Counted from the first letter of the stretch, positions 1-6,989 are shown. The stretch is DNA of 7,868 bases from an uncultured Streptococcus sp. (GCF_938036805.1 NZ_CALHWC010000060.1:1-7868), one strand, 5' to 3'. Made by a program: numbers and translations. Notes: generated from the sequence alone by a model not told the origin.

Positions 1-260
1 ATGTGGAGTTTGACCGCAATCTAGCTGCCCTCCTTCAGGCCTATCCTAACCCGCATGCCCTTCTCATTGGCCGTTTTCCAAAAGAATGTCAGATGACAGA
101 GGAGTTGCTCCTTTATATCTTGGATAAACATCCGATTCTCAAACAAATTCCCGTTCTTTATGACTTGGACTTTGCTCATACTCAGCCGCTCTTTACCATT
201 ACCATCGGTGCTCAAGTGACCGTGGATACAGAGAAGATGTCTATCAGAATTGATGAATAA
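1..260 (+). CDS. LD-carboxypeptidase (peptidase S66 family), C-terminal fragment
   Basis: Only the last 86 codons or so are present. The gene enters from the left edge, reading in frame from base 3, so the GTG at base 3 is an internal valine codon and not a start. The stretch VLYDLDFAHTQPLFTITIGA matches the C-terminal signature of S66 serine peptidases (LdcA/MccF type). The histidine at bases 177-179, in the FAHT context, lies where the catalytic His of the Ser-Glu-His triad is expected. The nucleophile Ser and the Glu lie outside the window. Family members cleave the L-Lys-D-Ala (LD) bond of peptidoglycan tetrapeptides in recycling, or act on related peptides such as microcin C. Which substrate applies here cannot be decided from the fragment. 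The gene converges on the S41 peptidase-like gene and ends just before a hairpin terminator. Confidence 0.85.
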   Translation, partial: VEFDRNLAALLQAYPNPHALLIGRFPKECQMTEELLLYILDKHPILKQIPVLYDLDFAHTQPLFTITIGAQVTVDTEKMSIRIDE

Positions 261-267
261 ACAAGAG

Positions 268-294
268 ACGACCTCCAAACAAAAGGTCGTTTTT
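268..294 (+). terminator. Intrinsic terminator of the S66 peptidase gene
   Basis: A 7-bp perfect stem (ACGACCT at 268-274, AGGTCGT at 284-290) with a 9-nt loop runs directly into five T residues (290-294), eight bases after the stop codon. Read on the minus strand it could also weakly stop the convergent S41 gene ending at 300. On that side the T-tract is interrupted (TCTCTTGTTT), so the plus-strand role is the firm one. Confidence 0.8.
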
Positions 295-299
295 GATAT

Positions 300-1550
300 C
301 TAAAAGTCATGAATCATCTCTAAACAGCGCTCCAAATCCACATCCCGCTCCAGATGCTCAACTGTCCAAGGAATAAGGATGTCTGGTTCAATCCCCTTGT
401 CTGTCATACCCTGTCCCTTATCAAGTGCTAGAGCGCGTGAAGTTGGAAAGTTCAAACTATAGTCACCATAATCTACCTGACAGCAGTTAGAATAATCTAG
501 TATTCCAAGAGTCGGGCGCCCCAGAACCGTCACCTTAGGAAAACATTTCATCATCTGGACAAAATTGTCTCCCGACGAAGCACAGTAGACATCTGCCAAG
601 ACAAAAATCTTCTCAGGATGGCTTCCTCCTTTCACATTAGGAAACATTTCCCTGTCCTCGCCTCCAAATTTAACATAGCCTTTGCCCCGATTGGCCTGCA
701 GGTCTTGCATGATTATCTCCAACAAATCCTTCGTCTCCTGATTAATCCCTTCCTGCTGCACGTAGGCTTCAAAATCTTTCAAACGCAGGTCAACATTCCG
801 CTCTGTGTAGAGAATTTCCATCCCTTCATCAGTCCAGCCCAAGTCAGAATAGACTTGCCCCTCAGAAAGAGCATAGTGGAGCAGGGGAAAATACAGCGAG
901 TCCATCCCTCCAGTATTTTGACGGACATCAATCACCAGACAAGCAGCCCTCTTGATAGTATCTTGTGCTTCCTGATAGAGTTTGTTGATGGCTTTCTCGT
1001 TCCTAAAGTCATCCAAACGGAGATAAATAACACCCTTTTCTAACTCTTTCCATTCAAATCGACTCTCTACAGGATTCTGGCTAGGCTCAACTGAAAGGAT
1101 TTGCTCTGCTCCTGCTCGCAAAACAGTCACTTGCCTAGCTTTTGAAATCAACTCGCTCCACTCACGGTAGTTTCGCTCGGGCGTTGAACTGGTAAAATAC
1201 GCTCGGTGCATCCTATAAAACTCTTCTAGATGCTGTCCATCCAGTTTCACAATTTGATCGCCCGCCTGCAAATTCGTATCTGCATTAGCCTGCTCAACAT
1301 AAAGTCCTTGGATTGTTGAACGTAGAACAAAACCTTTTGGCTTAGCATATTTCTCCCGAAAAGCTACATGGCCAATAACTCCGAAGCTAGCTAGATAAGT
1401 CTGAACCTGATAAAGAAAGTCCTTTTCACTCATATCGTCTGAAATACATTCGCGAAAAATAGTCGGATCCGCACCGGCAATATCCTTTTTAGTTGCCGAA
1501 TCTTGGGTCATAATCGAAACAACATCTTCAAAAATAGCCGTTTTTCTCAT
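300..1550 (-). CDS. S41 family peptidase-like protein with PDZ-like domain, cytoplasmic
   Basis: The product has 416 residues. The start is supported by AGAGGAG at 1557-1563, six bases before the ATG. A helical N-terminal part (about 1-70) carries GHVAF at 60-64. A PDZ-like segment follows (about 73-110, with LQAGDQIVKLDG at 94-105). The S41 tail-specific protease core covers about 165-395, with VIDVRQNTGG at 206-215, the nucleophile motif CASSGD at 323-328 (Ser325) and GIEPDI at 386-391. Classical CtpA/Tsp enzymes use a lysine 25 residues after the serine; here that position is Ile350 (PTLGILDY). The protein may therefore use the tricorn/IRBP-like scheme with an N-terminal histidine (His61 is a candidate), or it may be altered in activity. 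There is no signal peptide or membrane segment, so it should act in the cytoplasm, unlike secreted CtpA proteins. It has its own promoter and sits behind the terminator of the upstream operon. The substrate is unknown. The family call is firm; the catalytic mechanism is inferred. Confidence 0.85.
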   Translation of the reverse strand: MRKTAIFEDVVSIMTQDSATKKDIAGADPTIFRECISDDMSEKDFLYQVQTYLASFGVIGHVAFREKYAKPKGFVLRSTIQGLYVEQANADTNLQAGDQIVKLDGQHLEEFYRMHRAYFTSSTPERNYREWSELISKARQVTVLRAGAEQILSVEPSQNPVESRFEWKELEKGVIYLRLDDFRNEKAINKLYQEAQDTIKRAACLVIDVRQNTGGMDSLYFPLLHYALSEGQVYSDLGWTDEGMEILYTERNVDLRLKDFEAYVQQEGINQETKDLLEIIMQDLQANRGKGYVKFGGEDREMFPNVKGGSHPEKIFVLADVYCASSGDNFVQMMKCFPKVTVLGRPTLGILDYSNCCQVDYGDYSLNFPTSRALALDKGQGMTDKGIEPDILIPWTVEHLERDVDLERCLEMIHDF

Positions 1551-1577
1551 CGTATGCTCCTCTTCATCATTGAGACC

Positions 1578-1586
1578 AGTATATCA
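1578..1586 (-). promoter_or_regulatory. Extended -10 promoter of the S41 peptidase gene
   Basis: On the minus strand this reads TGATATACT, that is, a TGn extension followed by TATACT (5/6 to TATAAT). It lies about 27 bases upstream of the ATG and downstream of the preceding terminator. No good -35 is visible at 16-18 bp (CGGCAT at 17 bp), which is usual for extended -10 promoters. Confidence 0.55.
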
Positions 1587-1614
1587 TTTTTGTACATTTT
1601 ATGCCGATTTAAAC

Positions 1615-1650
1615 AAAAAAATCTAAGCACAATCTCTGCTTAGATTTTTT
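1615..1650 (-). terminator. Strong intrinsic terminator of the VTC/DUF4956/lipoprotein operon
   Basis: An 8-bp perfect stem (TCTAAGCA at 1622-1629, TGCTTAGA at 1637-1644) with a 7-nt loop is flanked by A7 on the left and T6 on the right, so it is symmetrical. It starts five bases after the lipoprotein stop codon on the minus strand and would end that operon. The plus-strand orientation has no gene to terminate here. Confidence 0.88.
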
Positions 1651-1654
1651 CTAA

Positions 1655-2905
1655 TCAATGTCCACCGGGACCCCCGCCTTGTCCGCCTGGGGCACCGCCG
1701 CCACCAGGTCCATCTGCCGTGATTTCGGTTCGGGTTTGCCCATTGACCGTGATGGTCCCGCCCGTATAGGTAGCCTTACCATCAAAGTCAAAGGCAGACA
1801 CAGTGGACGTGATAGCTAGGTTTCCGCCTGTCATGATGATATCGCCGTTGGAGTCAAGGGCGTCTGTATCGCCTTGGCCGACCTCAACCTTGATGTCACC
1901 ACCAGTAATCTTGATGAAAATCTCAGCCCCAGTCGCCGTACTAGCTGCATTGATTCCATCATCCGTCGCATAAAGGTCAAGTGTACCGCCGTTAATCGTG
2001 ACATTTGTTCCCTCTAAAGCTTCGACACTGGACTTGACTGTGATGGTGCCACCGTCGATCACCGCTGCATTGCTAGCATGAAGGCCGTCATCGCCAGCAT
2101 TAATCGTAATGGTCCCAGACTGGATATAGAGATTTCCGAGCGAAGTGTCCTCGTCATTATCTGCGTGGATCGCATCCTCCGTTGCGGTAATATCCAGACT
2201 AGCCTCCTTGATGTTGATGGCATCATTGGCTGACAAGCCATTCTTGTAGCCTTTAATCGTATAAGTCCCGCCTGTGATGCGCAGGTCATCATTAGACTCG
2301 ACTGCGTTACCATATTTTCCTTCAATGGTCAGACTGCCTGAGCCGTTAAAGGTCAAGTCGTCCTTGCTGTAAATGGCCGCATCGTAGTCAGTATTGGTGT
2401 GATTGGCTGAGTCAGAAATGCTATTCTTGCTGCCTTCAGCTAGGGTAATGAAGGTTTTATCCGCATTTTCTACCACAATCGCTGCATCCGTCCCTGTCAT
2501 GGTCACGCCATCCAAGACGATCTGAACCTTGTCTTGATCGCCAGCCTTGATAACAATCTGCACATTTTCACTGCTGCCAGAGAGGACATAAGTCCCAGCT
2601 GCCGTAATGGTCACCGTTGAGCCAGAAACGCTCGCTCCGTCACCAGATGTCTTGGCTGTAGAGCCGCTCAAGCTAATCTTGGTCGCTGTCGACTCATCAT
2701 AAGAAGCATCCTGATCACGATCCGTGAAATAGCTAGATGTATCTGTCTTTGTCGTACTGCTAGCCGTTTGAGTGGTCGTGGCACTAGCACTCGTAGGAGT
2801 GCTGGACTGGTTGGTCAAGCTGCAAGCTCCCAAGGTGACACTCATTAGCGCTAGAGGCACCATTAGTTTTATTTTCTGAACTATTTTTTTCTTGCCTGTT
2901 TTCAT
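1655..2905 (-). CDS. Surface lipoprotein with Cthe_2159-type carbohydrate-binding beta-helix
   Basis: The product has 416 residues. AAAGAGG at 2912-2918 lies six bases before the ATG. A lipoprotein signal peptide is clear: basic MKTGKKK, a hydrophobic core at about 13-25 and lipobox LGAC with the lipidated Cys28. A Ser/Thr-rich linker (about 29-58) follows. Residues about 75-395 are short beta-strand repeats of the type GGT.TI...DDGL.A, including ATEDAIHADN, AGDDGLHASN and ATDDGINAAS. This is the pattern of the Cthe_2159 family (formerly DUF4353), a right-handed parallel beta-helix. The founding Clostridium thermocellum protein binds polygalacturonic acid and has Asp-rich Ca2+ sites. The C-terminus is a Gly/Pro tail (about 399-416) ending in His. 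It is the last gene of the operon, 20 bp after the DUF4956 stop. I infer that it is anchored on the outer face of the membrane and binds an acidic polymer; the ligand here is unknown. Confidence 0.85.
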   Translation of the reverse strand: MKTGKKKIVQKIKLMVPLALMSVTLGACSLTNQSSTPTSASATTTQTASSTTKTDTSSYFTDRDQDASYDESTATKISLSGSTAKTSGDGASVSGSTVTITAAGTYVLSGSSENVQIVIKAGDQDKVQIVLDGVTMTGTDAAIVVENADKTFITLAEGSKNSISDSANHTNTDYDAAIYSKDDLTFNGSGSLTIEGKYGNAVESNDDLRITGGTYTIKGYKNGLSANDAINIKEASLDITATEDAIHADNDEDTSLGNLYIQSGTITINAGDDGLHASNAAVIDGGTITVKSSVEALEGTNVTINGGTLDLYATDDGINAASTATGAEIFIKITGGDIKVEVGQGDTDALDSNGDIIMTGGNLAITSTVSAFDFDGKATYTGGTITVNGQTRTEITADGPGGGGAPGGQGGGPGGH

Positions 2906-2925
2906 GATTGACCTCTTTCTAGATA

Positions 2926-3606
2926 TTATAATTCATTTTCTTTCGTAATGTAGCGGCTGATGGCAATCTCTAAATTTCCATTGCGCGTGCGCAGGGCATC
3001 GATGAGTTCTTTTTCGGTCATTCGACCATTCAGCTGAATAATGTATTTAAGCTTGAACAAGCTCCCCATATCAGAGGTTTTGACATTGGCTAGCTCAATA
3101 TGATTTGCAGCTTTGTTAAAAATATCATCAAAAATGCTTTCATAGTCCAGACTTTCTGGTATGACGACAGTCAGCTGGCGCATGGAATGCTTCATCTGAC
3201 CAAAATTAACCACCTCAAGCAGCAGCATGGCAAGCGACATGATGAGGGTAAAGACGGTCGCAAAGACCAGATAGCCCATTCCGATGGCAATCCCGATTGT
3301 CATAACTAGGAAAATGGACACCAACTCCTTGGCCCCTCCCGGTGCGGAACGGAAACGAATCAAGCTGAAGGCCCCCATGACGGCAACCCCTGCTCCCAGA
3401 CTTCCATTGACCAAGAAGATGACAATTGCAATCAAGGTCGGCAAAAGCGCCAAACTCATCACAAAGGATTTGCTGTAAACCGTCTTAAACTGGTAAACCT
3501 TGGCAACGACCAAGCCCAAAAGCAAGGACACTCCGATTGCCAGCATCATCATAGCCGGATCTACGGCCGTATCGGTAAAAATATCATAAAATAAGTGACT
3601 AAGCAT
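2926..3606 (-). CDS. DUF4956 polytopic membrane protein
   Basis: The product has 226 residues. Hydrophobic segments lie at about 18-36, 47-67, 95-110 and 112-133. The family signature GAFSLIRFRSAPGGAKEL (78-95), with conserved arginines between membrane segments, identifies DUF4956. The cytoplasmic C-terminal part (about 143-226) alternates strands and helices and ends LIDALRTRNGNLEIAISRY, which resembles the ACT-like tail of MgtC-type proteins; that resemblance is by eye only. Its ATG lies inside the end of the VTC gene, with an 8-bp overlap, and has its own AAAGGAG at 3616-3622. The two proteins are therefore likely made together in fixed ratio. The family has no established biochemical function, to my knowledge. 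The recurring pairing with soluble VTC proteins makes a membrane partner or a polymer channel the best guess, which is inference. Confidence 0.88.
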   Translation of the reverse strand: MLSHLFYDIFTDTAVDPAMMMLAIGVSLLLGLVVAKVYQFKTVYSKSFVMSLALLPTLIAIVIFLVNGSLGAGVAVMGAFSLIRFRSAPGGAKELVSIFLVMTIGIAIGMGYLVFATVFTLIMSLAMLLLEVVNFGQMKHSMRQLTVVIPESLDYESIFDDIFNKAANHIELANVKTSDMGSLFKLKYIIQLNGRMTEKELIDALRTRNGNLEIAISRYITKENEL

Positions 3607-4324
3607 GATTTACAACTCCTTTATAGTCTGTCGTTTTCTTGTAAGCAACCCCGTATTTGGAAAAGGAACTTGGAAAGACCTGATGGCGATCCAAAATCTC
3701 ACTCAGCCAGAGCGGATAGGCTCCTGGCACCTTGACTTCCATAATCACATGATGATGCGGCAGAAGATTTTCTCCGTAATGACCATGCAAGAGGCTCAAA
3801 TCATAGTTCCGGTAGGTCAAATCGTGGTCAATGGTAATTCGAACATTGGGATCCTCAATCCCTTTCATGGAATAACGATTGTAGTAGATATACATCATAG
3901 GCCGCAGGCCACCGTAGCGCTGACTCAGCCAGTCGATTTCCTCACGAATCTGACAATCTTCAATCTTACTGTGATCGCCCTCCAAGTAAGCCTCGGCAGC
4001 CACTAGATCTGTCGAAATGCGGCGTTTGTAGACAATCTTACGCACTTTTTTCTTGATTTCCAAAAAGACTTGACTGTCTTCTTTCGGATGTTCATCGTAA
4101 GTCCGCACGCGCAATTTTTCTTTAAAATAGGGCTTTTCTAAAGACTCACGAATCATTTGATAGGTCGGGGTGTCGTAGTAAAGATTGTTGATGGTCGAAT
4201 AAGCATGCTCATTCTCCACCAGATGGCCTTCAAACTCGGTCAATAAATCGGCCAAAGTTTCTTTGGAAATAATGTATTTGGTTTCAAATCGTTGAAATTT
4301 ATCTTTAAATGTTTTTTTAGCCAT
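3599..4324 (-). CDS. VTC-domain polyphosphate polymerase-like protein
   Basis: From the chosen start the product has 241 residues and is essentially a bare VTC domain (triphosphate tunnel metalloenzyme fold), without the SPX or membrane domains of yeast Vtc4. Visible family motifs are RFETKY (12-17), NLYYDTP (47-53), KEKLRVRTY (68-76), FLEIKKK with a following KRR (87-102), YYNR (137-140), RITID (152-156), MEVKV (185-189) and FSKYGVAY (221-228). These supply the Arg/Lys ring and the metal-binding Glu expected in the tunnel, so the enzyme looks intact. In yeast this domain makes inorganic polyphosphate from ATP; bacterial stand-alone members are much less characterised. I choose the ATG at 4322-4324 because GGGGGAGAA precedes it. 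The in-frame ATG 12 codons upstream (4358-4360) has no ribosome site and overlaps the predicted -10. It is the first gene of the operon and overlaps DUF4956 by 8 bp. Confidence 0.87.
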   Translation of the reverse strand: MAKKTFKDKFQRFETKYIISKETLADLLTEFEGHLVENEHAYSTINNLYYDTPTYQMIRESLEKPYFKEKLRVRTYDEHPKEDSQVFLEIKKKVRKIVYKRRISTDLVAAEAYLEGDHSKIEDCQIREEIDWLSQRYGGLRPMMYIYYNRYSMKGIEDPNVRITIDHDLTYRNYDLSLLHGHYGENLLPHHHVIMEVKVPGAYPLWLSEILDRHQVFPSSFSKYGVAYKKTTDYKGVVNHA

Positions 4325-4358
4325 GGATTCTCCCCCTGTCTTTCTTGTAACTAGAGCC

Positions 4359-4402
4359 ATTTTACGGATGAAAACTTAAAGGAAGGCTAAAGAAAACTTA
4401 AA
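4359..4402 (-). promoter_or_regulatory. Promoter of the VTC operon with CiaR-type direct repeats
   Basis: Read on the minus strand, three hexamers are spaced by exactly 5 bp: TTTAAG (4402-4397), TTTAGC (4391-4386) and TTTAAG (4380-4375). The last is followed by exactly 10 bp and then a -10-like TAAAAT (4364-4359). No -35 consensus is present at the usual distance. The known CiaR box of streptococci is TTTAAG-N5-TTTAAG placed about 10 bp upstream of the -10 of activated promoters, so geometry and sequence agree, except that the middle hexamer matches at 4 of 6 bases. The 12-bp sequence GAAAACTTAAAG occurs twice on the plus strand (4370-4381 and 4392-4403). Transcription would start near 4352, leaving a leader of about 28 nt. 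Confidence 0.6.
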
Positions 4403-4488
4403 GAAAACAAAACATTCATATTTTCATACCGAATAAAATAGACTTGTGGAGAAAATCTATACAATAAAATTCTCTGCTGTTTCACGAC

Positions 4489-4504
4489 TGTTTCACGTGA
4501 AACA
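4489..4504. other. parS centromere site (ParB binding)
   Basis: The 16-bp palindrome TGTTTCACGTGAAACA is an exact match to the bacterial parS consensus TGTTNCACGTGAAACA bound by ParB/Spo0J. Such sites cluster near oriC; in Streptococcus pneumoniae ParB at parS helps to load SMC. It is intergenic, between the VTC operon promoter and the terminator of yhgE, where it disturbs no gene. Eleven bp to the left, TGTTTCACG (4478-4486) repeats the first nine bases of the site as an additional half-site in the same orientation. Confidence 0.9.
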
Positions 4505-4536
4505 AAAAAACTTGGTTCTGTTCACAAAACCAAGTT
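4504..4536 (-). terminator. Intrinsic terminator of the YhgE/Pip gene
   Basis: A 9-bp perfect stem (AACTTGGTT at 4509-4517, AACCAAGTT at 4528-4536) with a 10-nt loop is followed on the minus strand by a T-tract (A4504-A4510 on the plus strand). It lies about 40 bases beyond the stop of yhgE. The last base of parS is the first base of the A-tract. There is no T-tract in the plus direction. Confidence 0.87.
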
Positions 4537-4576
4537 ATTCCTTTCGAAGAGAAAATAATCTGCACTCTTCTCTATC

Positions 4577-6976
4577 TTAAATGATTTCTTTCTTATCAGG
4601 ACGATAGGCTATTGTTCCTAAGGCCATGAAAAGCAGTAAAGTCGTGGTCAAGAAGGCTAGTTGGCCACCGATTTGACCATTCATCGAGATCGTTTCCCGC
4701 AGTCCTGACACCGCATAGCTCATCGGCAAGATTGGATTGAGTTTTTGGAAGATTTCCGCCGTCAGAGGCAGCGGATAAGTACCAGCGCTGGAAGCCAACT
4801 GCAGGAGCAAGAGGATCAAGGAGATAAAGGCCCCGACCTTACTATCCCAAGTGACCAGAGTTGTCACAACCGCCATAAAGGTCATGCTGGCTAAAACAGT
4901 CAAGGCCAGCGTCGTCCATTCATAGTTGGCCTCAAGACCAATCAAATGAACCGCTCCATAAACCAAGATGCCAGCCAAAACAGAAATCAAACCATTGACC
5001 TCCAGACGAGCCTTGAGCCAAGCTTTGCGAGAAGCTGGAACTTGACCAGAAGGGAGCGTGCCGAAAATAACATTGGTCGAAATCGCTGCTACAAAAAGAG
5101 CAACAGAAATCATGTAGGGAGCCATACCAACACCATTTTTACCAACCTGATCTTTATCTGTCTTTTTCAGCTCGACAGGACCAGCCAAGGCAGCTGCATT
5201 GTCCTCTGTCACTGAAAGCTCGGACAATTGACCCTTGGCATCCGTCAAGCCTGTATTTAGAGTCTGAGCACCGATTGATAAATCTCCCAGCCCACTGTTT
5301 AAGGTGAGACCACCAGTCGCTAACTGCTGAGAACCATCCGCCATTTGAGTGGCACCCGTAGATAATGTTTGCATCCCTGTGACCAAAGTTGAGGATTTAT
5401 CATTTAATTGAGAGAGGCCTGAGCTGATTTGACCAATTCCTGAAGTCACTTGGTCATTATGGCTCGCTAGATTAGCCGCTCCTTGAGAAAGCTGATCAAC
5501 CCCTGCAGTATATGCCGCTACTCCCTGAGCTACTTGAGAAAGGCCGCCTGTATAAGCCGTAATGCCTTGAGAAAGGGTCGCTGAACCAGTGCTGGCAGAG
5601 GACAGAGCTTCATTTACCTGACCTAGACCGCCGTAGAGGCCACTAATCATAGCTGAAGCACCTGGCAGGACTTGATTGGCTGCGGCTGACAGCTGACTTG
5701 CCTGACTGCTAGCCGTTTGCAGTCCTTGCAGATTCGTTTGGATAGCTTGAACTTCCTGTACAATGGCTGCCGCCGCACTGCTGCTAGAATCCGTACCACC
5801 TGCTAGAGCTGCTTTTAGTTCTTCTTGCTCACTGGCAGAGAGTTTCTGGTAAGCAGCTGTGCCTTCTAAAGCGGCCACGGCTGCCGCCCGATCACTTTGC
5901 GCACTACTTGCCAAAGACTGGGCATTGGTCGCAATCGTCGTGAGAGAAGCCGCAATTGTTTCCGTTGGCAAGCTCGTTCCCGATGTGGCATTCTGAATAG
6001 CTGTATTGAGCTGATCTAGACCCGCCGTCAACTGAGCAACCTTTTCTTGATTAGCAGTAACACTGCTATTAACGGATGATTGCAGTTCTGCCAAACCACT
6101 ATTTAGACGCTCCACACCAGCGACTAATTCCTGTGAATTGCCCGTCAGTTGGTTAGTTCCATTCAGTAATGTTTGTGACTGAACGGTTAATTGACTGGCA
6201 CCAGCTGAAAGCTGCCCAACTCCATCTGTATATTCCGTCATCTTGCTAGTAAAAGTCGGCAAGCCGGCATTGATCTGAGCCACTCCATTTGTGTATGCTA
6301 CCAGACCAGTTGACAGCGCTGTGGCTCCATCTGAGAAGGTTAGGCTGGACTGAGCTAGACTTTCCAAGTTAGTAGACAGTTTTTTGCTGCCGTTTGCCAA
6401 TTCCTGACTGCCTTCGGCCAATTTAGCTGTCCCATCTGCGGCTGTTCCAAGTCCACCTTTTAGCTTGTCCATGCTCGCAAAAAGGCTTGTCACATAGCTG
6501 TTCGTGATCTTCTGACTGACCGACTGCTTCATCGAAGTCATGGCAGAATCGCTCATTTTACTAGCGATAAAACTATGGCCACTGGATGTTTGATAATTAA
6601 TCGTGACCTGCTTAGGCTGATTGCTCAAGATACTAGCCGCATTGGCTGATAGATCCTTGGGAAGAGTCACCACCATGTAATAGTCGCCCTTTTCCAGTCC
6701 CTTCTCTGCCTGACTCTCATCCACAAAATGAAAATCTAGCGCTGCATTTTTCTTCATATCTTGAACCATATCTGACCCAATGGACAAGTCTTGTCCATAC
6801 AAGCTCGCCTTCTGGTCCTGATTGACCACCGCTACTGGCAAATCAGAAAGTTTGCCATATGGATCCCACATAGAGCTCAAAAAAATCACATTATACAAGG
6901 CTGGAATCAAGGCAACCCCCAGCATGACCACAATAATCTTCGGTTTTTTGAAGATCGCTTTCCATTCTTTGAACAT
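4577..6976 (-). CDS. yhgE: YhgE/Pip family membrane protein (phage infection protein homologue)
   Basis: The product has 799 residues from the ATG at 6974-6976, which has AAGGAG at 6982-6987. An earlier in-frame ATG 19 codons upstream has no ribosome site and lies inside the promoter region. The N-terminus has one membrane segment (about 12-34), followed by the family signature WDPYG..SDLPVAVVNQDQ (37-54). A long extracellular region (about 35-610) contains many short repeats of the type L..G...L..G, which predict a long helical coiled rod. Five membrane segments lie at about 618-640, 661-681, 688-710, 715-732 and 773-791, with NPILPMSYAVSGLRETI between the last two. This is the Pip/YhgE architecture, related to EsaA/YueB of type VII secretion loci and to ABC-2 type permeases. 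Lactococcal Pip is a receptor for phage c2. The native cellular role is unsettled. No type VII secretion genes are adjacent. The divergent TetR gene probably controls it. Confidence 0.9.
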   Translation of the reverse strand: MFKEWKAIFKKPKIIVVMLGVALIPALYNVIFLSSMWDPYGKLSDLPVAVVNQDQKASLYGQDLSIGSDMVQDMKKNAALDFHFVDESQAEKGLEKGDYYMVVTLPKDLSANAASILSNQPKQVTINYQTSSGHSFIASKMSDSAMTSMKQSVSQKITNSYVTSLFASMDKLKGGLGTAADGTAKLAEGSQELANGSKKLSTNLESLAQSSLTFSDGATALSTGLVAYTNGVAQINAGLPTFTSKMTEYTDGVGQLSAGASQLTVQSQTLLNGTNQLTGNSQELVAGVERLNSGLAELQSSVNSSVTANQEKVAQLTAGLDQLNTAIQNATSGTSLPTETIAASLTTIATNAQSLASSAQSDRAAAVAALEGTAAYQKLSASEQEELKAALAGGTDSSSSAAAAIVQEVQAIQTNLQGLQTASSQASQLSAAANQVLPGASAMISGLYGGLGQVNEALSSASTGSATLSQGITAYTGGLSQVAQGVAAYTAGVDQLSQGAANLASHNDQVTSGIGQISSGLSQLNDKSSTLVTGMQTLSTGATQMADGSQQLATGGLTLNSGLGDLSIGAQTLNTGLTDAKGQLSELSVTEDNAAALAGPVELKKTDKDQVGKNGVGMAPYMISVALFVAAISTNVIFGTLPSGQVPASRKAWLKARLEVNGLISVLAGILVYGAVHLIGLEANYEWTTLALTVLASMTFMAVVTTLVTWDSKVGAFISLILLLLQLASSAGTYPLPLTAEIFQKLNPILPMSYAVSGLRETISMNGQIGGQLAFLTTTLLLFMALGTIAYRPDKKEII

Positions 6977-6989
6977 CTTTTCTCCTTTT

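Noticed and set aside
618..1043. Open reading frame of 141 codons on the plus strand inside the S41 gene.
   Set aside because: It is antisense to a well-supported gene, has no ribosome site, and its product shows no recognisable family features. It is a shadow frame.
1590..1596. TTGTACA upstream of the S41 gene, like the arms of the candidate TetR operators.
   Set aside because: Only a 7-bp, largely self-complementary match without the second arm (TGTCTAA). It is too short to support regulation by the distant TetR protein.
4325..4360. Earlier ATG (4358-4360) as the start of the VTC gene, adding 12 residues.
   Set aside because: There is no Shine-Dalgarno sequence before it, and it overlaps the predicted -10. 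The internal ATG at 4324 has a strong GGGGGAGAA site and begins just before the conserved VTC sequence.
4546..4570. Inverted repeat GAAGAG (4546-4551) / CTCTTC (4565-4570) just after the yhgE stop.
   Set aside because: Only 6 bp with a 13-nt loop and no T-tract. The strong terminator at 4504-4536 lies directly beyond it.
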